Source of the DNA: Chlamydomonas sphaeroides
Taxonomy: Eukaryota > Chlorophyta > Chlorophyceae > Chlamydomonadales > Chlamydomonadaceae
Assembly: GCA_001662425.1 (NCBI GenBank)
Contig: BDDC01002506.1
Span: 1 to 12,379, forward strand
Direction: 5' to 3'
DNA length: 12,379 bases
Shown: piece after piece, positions 1-8,648 of the stretch
How the letters are laid out: each line of letters begins with the position of its first letter
Position numbering within the stretch: the first letter of the stretch is position 1
The notes under the pieces: generated by a model
The model's input: the letters and a program-made list of their open reading frames with translations, nothing else
Told to the model about the DNA's origin: nothing
Databases searched by the model: none
Position numbers and translations under genes: made by a program

Positions 1-2610
1 ACGCCCAGGGCCCGCAGCGCGCGCATCGTGGCCAGGTCGCCGTTGCGGCCGGCCGCCAGGTAGGGCTGCCACCCGTCCTGGGGCGCGGGATGGAGGGGGA
101 ATTGTGCGGCGGAGGGAGCGGTGAGCAGGACGGCGCTGGGCGGGCGGGCGGGTGGGTACAGGAGGCCCCTGCGCCTGCCTATGCCCCACACAGCTCCTCA
201 AGTACCGCGCCACGTCGAGCAGCGCAGCCCACCCCCCACCCCCCACGCTTGTGTCGCAGCCCCCCGCTTCCGCCTGGTCGGACCCACCGGAACGCGCACG
301 CCCCGCTGCGCCAGCACCGCCAGCACCTCGCCGCAGCCGCCCGCCGCCGCCGCCACCCAGCAGCCGCCGCCGCCCGCGGGCCAGCCCTGGTCCAGCAGCC
401 ACGCCACCAGCGGCGCGCAGCCGCTCTCGGCTGCGGCGCTGAGCGCCTCGGGCCGCCGGGCCAGGACCGCGGCGCCGGCGCCAGCCGGCTGCTGCTGGAC
501 GTGGGGGTGGTGGAAGTGGTGCAGCACTTGCTGCGCCGCGGGGAAGAGGTTGCCGGCGGGTGGCGTGTGGGCGAGCAGCCACTGCACTGCGCCCAGGTGG
601 CCACCGCGCGCGGCCGCCTCGAGCGCCCCCGGGTGCAGCGGGCAGCGCCAGGCGGCCAGCAGCGCCAGGCACGGCACGTGGCCGCCGGCAGCGGCGCCCA
701 GGGTAGCGTCGTCCGTGGGCCGCACGCCTGGGCAGCGGCCAGGGGCAAGGTCGGGGGTCGGGGGTCGGGGGTCAGGGGTCAGGGGTCAGGGCAGGGAGCG
801 GGGCAGTGTCTGGGCCAATCGACGGCTGTCCAATGACTATCAACGCCCCGTTTCGCTCACAAGAGCCGTCAAGCATGCTGCGACATAGGTCGAGGCCAAC
901 TCACCGTACTGCTGCAGTAAGTACGACAGCGCCTCGGTGTGGCCCGCGCGCGCCGCCACCACCGCCGCGTGGCTGCCGGCAGGGTAGCCGCGCTGTCGCA
1001 GCCAGGGCAGCCGCGCGCTGCCGGCGTCGGGCGCCGCTGCCGCCTCCATGGCCGCCGCCTCGCGGCGCGGGAAGCCGAGCGACTCGAGCCACGCCACCTG
1101 CGGGTGGCGGCAGTGCAGGCGTCCCAGGGCGGGCTGGGGTGAGGGCAGAGCCGCAGGGTCACGGCAGGGTGGGGTCCGCACGACCTATGCCGACGCTGCT
1201 CGTCGGGGGGGGGGGGCAGCACACAGGACGCGCGGTGCACCAAGGCCCGTGCTGCCCGCCTGACGCCTCTGGGCCCTGGCCACAGCGACGGTCCCCAGCT
1301 TGTAGGGCTGCGGACCGGCGCGCCGCCCGCATGCGCGGCACGTGCTGCGGGTGTCTGCGGGTGCATCCATGCTGCGGGGCGCTGGGGCAGCTGGGCGCAC
1401 GCCACAGCCAACAGCCAACAGCCAACAGCCAACAGCCAACAGCCAACAGGCAACAGGCGCTCTCGGCCGCTCTCGGTCGCCCGACCCCTTCTACAGCACT
1501 ATCGGCGTCTGGCCACAGCGCCCCAGCGGGGTCCCCCGCCCGCCCTGGGCCTCGCTGACACCGCCGCCGGCCAGGCCCCCTGGCCGCACCTTGTCCTGCC
1601 AGTCGGATGTGGCGCTGCCCGCCGCCGCCGCCAGCACCGCGCCCTGCTCCCACGGCGCCAGTGCGCCCCTCCCCGCCGCGTCCCCGCCGCCGCCGGGCCC
1701 TGCTCCCGCCGCTGTCCCTGCTCCTCCTCCTCCGCCGCCGCCCGGCTGCTCCAGCCACTCGTCGCACAGCCGCTGCAGCTCCGTCAGGCCGCACCCCGCC
1801 GCCGCAGCCACCAGCAGCTCCCGCACGTCCACGGCGCCGCCGGCGCCCTGCGGCCGCTGGCCCAGCAGCCACTCGGCCAGCGCCGCGTGGCCGCCGCGCG
1901 CCGCCGCCCACGCCGCGGCCTCGGTCCAGGGCGCGCCGTGCCCGAGCAGCCACTCCAGGGAGGGCCGGTTGCCGGCGGCGGCAGCCGCCACCAGCGGCCC
2001 CTTGGCTGGGACGTCGGCTTGCAGAGGCACGCCTTGGGAGAAGTGCAGCTCGGCGGTGAGCGCGAGGTGGCCGGCCGCGGCCGCGGCGCCGAGCACGTCG
2101 GGGGAGAGCAGGCAGCCGGTGGCGGCCGTGGCTGTGAGGAGGTTGGGCGCGACGCCGGAGGCGGCGGTAAGGCACAGCAGCTGGCGGCGCTGGCGGAGGG
2201 GAAGGGCGGCTTGGACGAGCGGGTGCGCCCAGCGCGCGGCGAATAGGTCGGGCGGCGTGGGCTGCGAGAGGCGCAGCACCACGTGGTGCCGAAACTGCTC
2301 GCGCGCGCAGCGGTTGACGAGGCGGAGGTGGCTCGTTATGAAGTTGGAGGGCAGGAAGCGCGCGACGTGGTGGACTATCTGTTGGTGTGTGCAAGGGTGC
2401 GGCCGGGAAGGGCCGGGAAGGGCCGGGGAAGAGTCGTGTACCACCGTTTCAGGGCGCTTTTTCCAGTTGTTGTGTCTCGTCTGCTACAGCGGTAGGCTTC
2501 GATGCTGACCCGATGCTGTAAGCAACCGCATAGCTGCTCACCTCGGGCAGCCAAACTCGCGATGGGTCGCTGCCAACAGGCTCCGCAGTCGCTGCACCCG
2601 GCTCCTCCAT
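1..2610 (-). CDS. F-box-like/ankyrin-repeat protein (partial, five exons visible)
   Basis: Exons, all minus strand: 2542-2610, 1590-2378, 905-1097, 288-727 and 1-77, continuing past the left edge; at least 522 residues are visible. Junction phases agree (0, 0, 1, 0) and every intron is GT-AG. The ATG at 2608-2610 follows an in-frame TAG 30 bases upstream. Residues 18-45 (VWLPEIVHHVARFLP onward) form an F-box-like helix typical of the volvocalean ankyrin family. Ankyrin-like units of the A-A-x-x-G-H/N-x-x-x-x-x-W-L-L type lie near residues 147-173, 175-197, 210-236, 304-323, 329-351, 357-381, 385-404, 444-466 and 473-492, and from 503. Residues 236-260 are a Gly/Ala linker, longer than a normal inter-repeat loop. 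Ankyrin repeats bind other proteins; an F-box could link such targets to an SCF ubiquitin ligase, but the F-box match is weak. The partner and the C-terminus are unknown. Confidence 0.88.
78..287 (-). other. Intron 4 of the ankyrin gene, with GGGC tetranucleotide run
   Basis: The donor GTGGGT follows the codon for Pro497 (phase 0), and the acceptor CCCCAG precedes GACGGGTGG. The plus strand holds a short GGGC/GGGT run at about 138-155. Joining the flanks gives RVP-DGWQPYLAAGRNGDL, a natural start to another ankyrin unit, which supports the junction. Confidence 0.8.
749..790. repeat. 7-bp minisatellite (GGTCGGG/GGTCAGG) in intron 3
   Basis: There are six head-to-tail 7-mers: three GGTCGGG, then three GGTCAGG. 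All lie inside intron 3 of the ankyrin gene (728-904; donor GTGAGT, acceptor GCCCAG). The clean block switch between the two variants suggests recent unit duplication. The plus strand, which is the template strand here, has regularly spaced runs of 3-5 G and could form a G-quadruplex. Confidence 0.95.
1205..1216. repeat. G12 homopolymer in intron 2
   Basis: Twelve consecutive G on the plus strand, inside the 492-base intron 2 of the ankyrin gene (1098-1589; donor GTGCGG, acceptor CCGCAG). The exact length is liable to sequencing error but has no effect on coding. Confidence 0.95.
1404..1457. repeat. 7-bp minisatellite (ACAGCCA) in intron 2
   Basis: Six perfect tandem ACAGCCA copies (1404-1445) are followed by degenerate copies reading ACAGGCA. 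The tract lies in the longest intron of the ankyrin gene. Because 7 is not a multiple of 3, the tract reads as a heptapeptide-like pattern in shadow frames, which is not real coding. Confidence 0.95.
2401..2430. repeat. 10-bp tandem repeat in intron 1
   Basis: Three adjacent copies of GGCCGGGAAG, the last reading GGCCGGGGAA. They sit near the 3' end of intron 1 of the ankyrin gene (2379-2541, 163 bases; donor GTGAGC after the GAG of Glu23, acceptor CCAACAG before ATAGTCCAC), on the G-rich plus strand. Confidence 0.9.
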
Positions 2611-2834
2611 GCTTACTGAGTTATCGCTAGTGCCGAGCTACAAGGTCGGCGGCATGGTAGCAGGCAACGAATGGGCTCAACAGGCTGAGGCGCGACCGCA
2701 CTGTTGCAGCCTAATGTTGCACTGGCCCGGGGTCGAGGCCTCGAGCCCCATGTATTGCCTGATCAATGGATGACTACTTCACACCTGCGCGATATTGTCA
2801 TGACGGGGCAGCACACGCCACGACGCTAGACGTG
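2611..2834 (-). promoter_or_regulatory. Upstream region of the ankyrin gene
   Basis: This is the sequence directly upstream of the start codon at 2610, expected to hold its 5' leader and promoter. It is less GC-rich than the exons. I see no clear TATA box or recognisable operator, so the assignment rests on position only. Confidence 0.35.
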
Positions 2835-3164
2835 TCACCGTGTGCATTCCACCCCGCCCCTCCACGCCCCTTCCCTCCGCCCATCCCCGCTTTCGTACGT
2901 CACCGTAATGAACCGCCGTGACGGGATGCTCTTCCGTCGACCTCTTGGACGTAGATCATGGTCCAAGGACGATTCAACCCAGAGCTTGTGACGCGTGGTC
3001 TGGACGGTTGGGGTTCCGCTGATGACGGGGGCGGGCCGGTACCCCGGGGGGATCTCCCCTGCCCGGTATGGCGCTCGTGGGAATTGACGGATGAGGTATT
3101 GACAAGGTGGCTCCGTCCAGCAATGGATCAGGGGCGTATCTTCATCCAGTCCACCGTTGTGCAT
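2835..3164 (-). CDS. Unassigned open frame, 109 codons
   Basis: An ATG-started frame with a fairly protein-like composition, including segments such as FPRAPYRAGEIPPGYRPAP and RRFITVTYESGDG. Codons are not as strongly biased to G/C endings as in the two main genes. A plus-strand frame (2958-3212) covers the same bases and cannot be excluded. No family was recognised. It could be a decayed mobile-element fragment, an exon of an unseen gene, or chance. Confidence 0.15.
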   Translation of the reverse strand: MHNGGLDEDTPLIHCWTEPPCQYLIRQFPRAPYRAGEIPPGYRPAPVISGTPTVQTTRHKLWVESSLDHDLRPRGRRKSIPSRRFITVTYESGDGRREGAWRGGVECTR

Positions 3165-3420
3165 GACTCACAGCCGCTCACGGTGGCTCACACGGCTTAC
3201 AAGATCTCATAACGGTACTCAGCGGCCGGCCAGCCGCACACGCTCAGTCCGCTCACCGCGTGCAGCAATGACACATACATGCATGAAGATATCAACATAT
3301 GGCGGCCCGACCGTCAAGACGACTGCCGTATGCGCACGCATACCACTGTCTTTCCGTTCCCTGCAATCAACACACATAAAAAAAACCACACTAGCTGACC
3401 TGCACGCCAAGCAGCGCCCA
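3165..3420. other. Intergenic stretch, no gene seen
   Basis: Mixed composition with an A8 run at 3378-3385. Frames on both strands are short and unconvincing. TTACA on the plus strand at 3196-3200 would read TGTAA on the minus strand, the usual algal poly(A) motif, but no minus-strand gene is established just upstream of it. Confidence 0.4.
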
Positions 3421-3792
3421 GGGGCTGCAGCCCCCCCGCGGCTGCCGACGTTCTTCGAACTACAGTGACGTGGGTGACACCCAAGCCGTCCGTCGTAATA
3501 ACTTAGCGCAATCCTGTTCTGTCAACCTAGGAACGGCGGTCGTGGCGCGGCCGCCAGCTGCGGCGCCGCGGGGGCTCAGCCCCAAGCTCGAAGGCCGAGC
3601 TCCCGATCGGCTTCCCCTTTGCACACGCACACGTACACACGCGCAAGACAAACACACACCGGTGCACATACACGCATGCTTACACGTCGCACCCGCAGCG
3701 CCCCGGGTGCACACGTGGACCAAGCAGCAACCTTGAAGGCAACGCCGCCGGGGGCACAACCCCCTAGCCACCGCGGCAAGGTGGGGCTAGGG
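3421..3792. repeat. Cluster of short GC-rich inverted repeats
   Basis: Inverted repeats seen: GGGGCTGCAGCCCC (3421-3434, perfect palindrome); GCGGCGCCGC (3560-3569, perfect); GGGGC-TCA-GCCCC (3571-3583); AGCTCG-5-CGAGCT (3585-3601); GGGGG-5-CCCCC (3750-3764); CCCTAGCC-15-GGCTAGGG (3762-3769 with 3785-3792). The last two share bases and could not form together. No open frame in this stretch looks like a gene. Such clusters recall the GC hairpins common in organelle DNA of volvocalean algae, but I cannot match them to a known element. Confidence 0.6.
3621..3686. repeat. CA-rich alternating purine-pyrimidine tract
   Basis: Imperfect CA/CACG/TACA alternation with a few interruptions. It is a decayed dinucleotide-repeat region lying between the inverted repeats. 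Frames through it are low-complexity artefacts. Confidence 0.7.
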
Positions 3793-4470
3793 AGCTAGCG
3801 CGTGGCTTGAGTTCGCCCCGGCATGCCAGCTGACCTGCAAAACTCAGCAAAAAAGGCTCCGACAAGATGACCTCATCCGGAATGGGGAACAGGCCATAGC
3901 TCCCCCGCCCCTTCCGTTCCCTTATGCGCGGCGGGGGCTACACCCAGAACAAATCGCCTCGGCCGCGCAGGCGGACCGCAACCAACAGTTCTCCTTCTGC
4001 AGTCCATTTGGACAGAGCTCGTTGCACGACAATGCTCATGACAGTGCCTATAACATGTCCCGCAGTCCGCCGTGTCGGGGAGTGGCCCGAAGGGCACGGC
4101 CTGGCCCCCACGCCAGAGTAGGCGCGGCCGACACTCGGCTCCGCTGGGACGCGGCGCACGACCCGCGCAAAAGCCATGGGGCCTGGCCTCCATGCCCCGT
4201 GCGGTCTTGCTGCAGCAGCATGGCGATACAGACGAACCAAGAAACACCACCGGCCTGACAGCCAGCGGCACGCGCGCTGGAGCCTCCCATCGCCGCAAAG
4301 GGGGCGGGCTCTGAGGCGCCATTGGGGTGGCGCCGTACGCGGCGCCGACAGCGCCGTACTCGGAGCCAGCGGCTCCGCCGTACGCAACGAACCGGCATAG
4401 GGCCGTCCGTAATGTCCGACCTCTACACAAGCATGCGTCTTCGAGACTCGTAATTATCCTGACACATTCG
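3793..4470. other. Intergenic stretch with more short palindromes, no gene supported
   Basis: A minus frame of 185 codons (3873-4430) and others overlap here, but their translations are Arg/Ala/Pro-rich and inconsistent. Inverted repeats include GGCGCC-GTACGC-GGCGCC (4329-4346) and CGGAGCC-AGC-GGCTCCG (4361-4377). I see no splice-linked exon chain on either strand. Confidence 0.4.
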
Positions 4471-5668
4471 ACTAACAGGAGGTGACGCTCAAAGCCAGCA
4501 TGCGCGGCTGCACAGGTGGACGGCCTGGGGCGGCGCTGGCCCGTTTGCGCTCCGAGCCTCCCTCAGTTGGCCCCAACATCAAGCGTTTGGGCCCCAGCAT
4601 AGACCCAGCCAAAAAGCAAACGCCAAGACCAGGCGATGAGGTGCACGCCCGCGCAGGGTCATGCGGGCCTGCGACCACTGCACGGGGGCATGCGGCCACA
4701 CAAAACACACACAAACGCATGACGTCAAAGCTTGACACTCCCGCCTTCCTTGCCCGCCCAGGGCCACAACGCCTGCAACAGGGCGCATGGGTCGCCTAGC
4801 CCAGTGCTTTCAACTTTGTAGGGCCGAAGAAGAGTACGAGGTGTGTGGTGCCCCGGGTCCAGCCTGTCCCTAGCCCCCGGCAGCCGTCATACATTGTCAT
4901 CATAGGTGCTTCATGCGCCAGTGCGCTGTATGTGGCCTTCGTTGCGGTTGACCGCTGGCGAACAGCCGAGCGGCGCGGTCGGCTCTCGCTCGCCGATCCA
5001 TGCAGGTAGGCGCCCATGAGAGGGCTAGCTTCCTAGCTACTGCTGCACATTCGAGCTCCCGCCTGAAGGCGCTCATTCGCCAGCCGTATTGTCCGGCCCT
5101 CCAAACCCCTCACAACCCTACCAACATGAAAAGCGGATGCACCCCCCCTGTTAGGGGCCTCCAGCGTACCGATCCTGAACCTCTCCCGCCCCATAATTGC
5201 ATTACTTCATAACCCGGGTAGCCGGACCCCGCGTACAGACGCCTGGTCGGTGCCACCTATTCCTCTCCACCATATGTCTCTCTTTCAGGCGCCCGATGGG
5301 CCCGCGTCATCTCACTCGCTCGGGAATGCTGATGGGCAACGGCACAGAGCTGAGCGCCAGCCCGAAGGGGACAGCCATGGCCTGGTCGCTCCCGGCGCAT
5401 GTCTTCGCCGGCCTGCGCGCCCGGCGCAGCCTTATGGCGGCACAGCCTGCGAGGCGGGCAGCGTGCCGACAGCGCAGCCGTGCCGCCGTGTCTGTCAGAT
5501 CGCTGCACTGGCCCGCGCCGGAACTCTGCCGCAGAGGCCGGTCGCGGCTGCTGCGCGCCGCGCGGCGCGCCATGCCGCGCCCACGACGATGGCAGCGGTT
5601 GAGGCATAGTACACTTCTGAGGATGCGTGGGCGGGCCGACCGCCAGGGGGACAGCGCTGGCGCCGGCC
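4471..5668 (-). other. Probable 3' flank of the 917-residue gene
   Basis: The stretch lies downstream of the TGA at 5669-5671 on the minus strand, so part is expected to be 3' UTR. No TTACA (minus-strand TGTAA, the common poly(A) signal in Chlamydomonas and Volvox) occurs on the plus strand between about 3700 and 5668. A minus frame (5257-5853) and a plus frame (5197-5694) stay open by high GC only; their translations are Arg/Ala/Pro-rich with no domain. A frame at 4482-4799 (+) is likewise unsupported. Confidence 0.35.
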
Positions 5669-8614
5669 TCAGGCGCCACCGGCGTTACCGCTAGCGCCGC
5701 CGCCGCCGTTTCCATTGCTCCCGTCGTCGCCGGGGGGCCAGTCGTCCAGCACCTCAGCGAAGTGGGCCCAGCCGCCATCCTGTGACATGGGCGGCATGTT
5801 GCCGGCAAGGCCCTCCGCCGGCCACAGCCACAGCACCAGGCGCGCGTCGTCATCTACGTCCTCCAGCGCCCATAGCTGCCTGCCGGCGGAGACCACGCGC
5901 CGGCCGACGGGGTCGAGCGGCGCCAGCGTGACGACCTCGCTGGCCAGCTCCGGCGGCGCATCGCACAGCGTGTACAGCGCCCGGGCCTCGAGCTGGCCCC
6001 ACAGCTTCCATTGTTCCACGGCCTGCGCCGGATGCAGCAGCAGGCAGCGGTCGCGGCGCCGGCCGCCGCCGGCGTCCGCACGCAGGCTCAGGTAGCAGCC
6101 CGGCGGCAGCCAGCCTGGCAGTGGCTGTGGCGCGGCTGCGTCTTGTGCCAGCGGCGCCGGCGTCGGCAGCGGCGTCAGCGTCGGCACGTTGCCGACCGCA
6201 GCGCCGAGCGGGCTGAAGCAGCCGGAGCTGCTGAGCCCCGGTTCCGTCCAGCGCACGGCGGCGCTGGGGCCGACAGGGCCCAGGCCGGCGGGGCTGTGAG
6301 GGCAGTTGGAATTTCGGTCGAACGTTGGGGGTGTCGGAAACTGCCCCGACAGGAACTTGAACAGCTGGCCCATGTTGGCGTCGTCGTCGTGGCCGCTGCT
6401 GGCGCCGCCGGCTGGGGCAGGGCCCGGCGCCATGACGCCTTGCGGCGGCGGCGCAGGCGGAGGGCTGCGCACACAGCAGGCGGCGGCAGGGTTGTGCGGC
6501 GGCGCGGGTGCGCTGGGCTGCGGTCCTGGGCACATGTCTAGCAACGGCGGCAGCTGGTCGGGCAGAAAGGCGGTCGAGGCGGCGGCTGAGCGGGGGAGCG
6601 CCAGGTAGGGCGGTGCGGGCTGCGACTGCAGGAGCGACGGCATCACCGGCAGCGGAGCCGCCAGCGAGAGAGGGGGCGCTGACCAGGTAGGTGCGACCGA
6701 GCTTGCGCCGGCGCCGGCGGCCGCCGTGGGGGGCATGTGCGCCGCCAGGACGGCAGCGCTGCTGCCGTGGAACGTCTGGCGCCGCTTGGGGCCGTCACGC
6801 CGCACGCCAGCGCCGGCGGCGCAGCTGGGGAGGCTGAGCTCCAGCGTAGGGCAGCACTCCATTCCTGCTGGGGGAACGCGCAGGCGCGCACACACACACC
6901 CACGTGTCACTTCACTTGGTAATGAGCACACGTGTCGAGGGGGCTGCAACACCGCAGGCGAGTGCTGTGGCGACAGCTGGGGAGTTATATGCACGAGCAG
7001 CGGCCCGGGCTGCCAAACCGCCCGGGAAGGTGCGCCCGCCCCTAGCGACGGCCCCGCTGCATGCCCCTCACTCTCCCCAACGCACCCTCCGCGCGGTACG
7101 CCTGCGCAGCCCGCTCCCAGCACATGCTGTCCTGCTCCTCCTCCTCCTCCTCCTCCACCTCCTCCTCCGCTGCAGCCGGCACCTCCTCCTCAGCGAATCC
7201 GAGTTCGTCCCTGCGCCGACGCGCGCGGCACCTTTCCCCTGCCCCTCCTCCGCCTCCTGCAGCTCCTCCTCCGCCGACGCCTGCTAACGGCCCGGGCGGC
7301 TGGGAGAGATGGCTGCTCGCACCGCAGTTCCTATCTGCCGGTGCGCTCGCAGCCTCATCGGCCCACGCGGCGTGGACCGCCGCTGCCGCCGCCGCCACCG
7401 CCGTCAGATGCGTGGCCGACGCCGCCGGAACGATCCAGTAGTCGGCGCTCGTTCCAGGCAGCCGGCCCTTTCGCCCCACGGCGCTTCCATCGTCCCACAG
7501 CGTGTAGGCCGGCCGGCAGCCCTTGCTGAAGGCAATGAGCTCCACCCAATGCAGGCTGTCGCAGGGGCCCTGCAGGCCGCCGCCGTCGGCGCCGCTGCCT
7601 GGCTCGGGCGCGACCAAGATGAGGTTGGGGTCGTCGGCGTGGCGCGCAACGGTGAAGAGTCCCGCGGGCCAGCGGCCGTTGCCAGGGTTGCAGGGCTGCA
7701 TGTGTACGCGGCCCAGGGGACGGATGTCGTCCGCCCAGGGCAGGGCGGGGCCTGGGGAGAACGCAGGCGGGCGGAGGAGGGGCGGGGCGCGGCGCGGCGT
7801 GTGTATGTGCCGCCGCCGCCGCCAGACGCGAAGTCCGGGCATTCACCAGCTCGCTATCCCGGCCTGCCGTGTACTGCTGCCCCCACGGCAGCAGACTACA
7901 CGGCGCGACAAGGAAGAAAAAACGATACAGCGCCGAAAGTAGCGTGGGTTGCTCATCGCGTACCGTCCGTGCTCATAGTCGTCAGCGCGGGCAGCGTCGT
8001 CAGCTGGCCGGACGACTGACGTGCTGGCTGCTACGGGGGGCAGGTAGGGCGGAGGGCGCAGCGACGGAGCTTGGCAGTGCGCGCCAGCCACCGCAGCACC
8101 GCCTCCCCTCCCGTGCATGCTTGCGGCGCCCGGCCTCGCGCGCCCCTGGCAGGGCCTCCCCAAGGCAGAGTACAGCCAGCGAAGCCAGCATTGCACGTAC
8201 GTCCGGCGATGCGCCATGTGCATGCACCGCCAGCGAGGCGCCCAGCTGCCTAAGCTGCCCAAGGCAAGGGAAGCATGCGCACACAGCAGCCCGCGCCGGC
8301 AGCTGCGTGCGTGCCCCCATGCCGCGCTGATGAGCCCGCATGGCCCCGCCGCCCGCATGCAGCCATCGCCCTCCCGCCCTCCCTCCCAACCTGCTGGCAC
8401 AACTCCTCGTTGAGAGGTGGTGGCGGCGCCCCGTCGCTGCCACAGCACGTGTGCGTCTCTCGGGGCCTGGCGGCACCGCCGACGAGGCAGTCGCCACCGC
8501 TGCTAGCGTTGGCGGTGGCGGCGGCGGACGATTTGTCGCACGGCGGCGGGAGGGCCAGGGCCGCGGCGGGGCCCATCGGCAAGTCCTCGACCGCCGCCGA
8601 CGCGCCGCTGCCAG

Positions 8615-8648
<34 letters not shown>

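Noticed and set aside
121..888. 255-codon plus frame at the left end
   Set aside because: A shadow of exon 4 and its introns; low complexity, and it runs through the 7-bp minisatellite.
1159..2394. 411-codon minus frame overlapping the ankyrin gene
   Set aside because: It is another frame of the same strand, Arg/Gly/Ala-rich, without the ankyrin pattern that the spliced frame shows across all junctions.
1342..2508. 388-codon plus-strand open frame
   Set aside because: It lies opposite exon 2 of the ankyrin gene; the translation is Pro/Ala/Ser-rich, and the open frame results from GC-rich codons on the other strand.
5257..5853. 198-codon minus frame running past the stop of the 917-residue gene
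   Set aside because: It is in a different frame from the gene and has no recognisable segment; stop-poor GC-rich 3' sequence explains it.
6726..7529. 267-codon plus frame
   Set aside because: It is antisense to exons 8 and 9 of the 917-residue gene, Pro/Arg-rich, with poly-Leu/Pro from the Glu-coding repeat read backwards.
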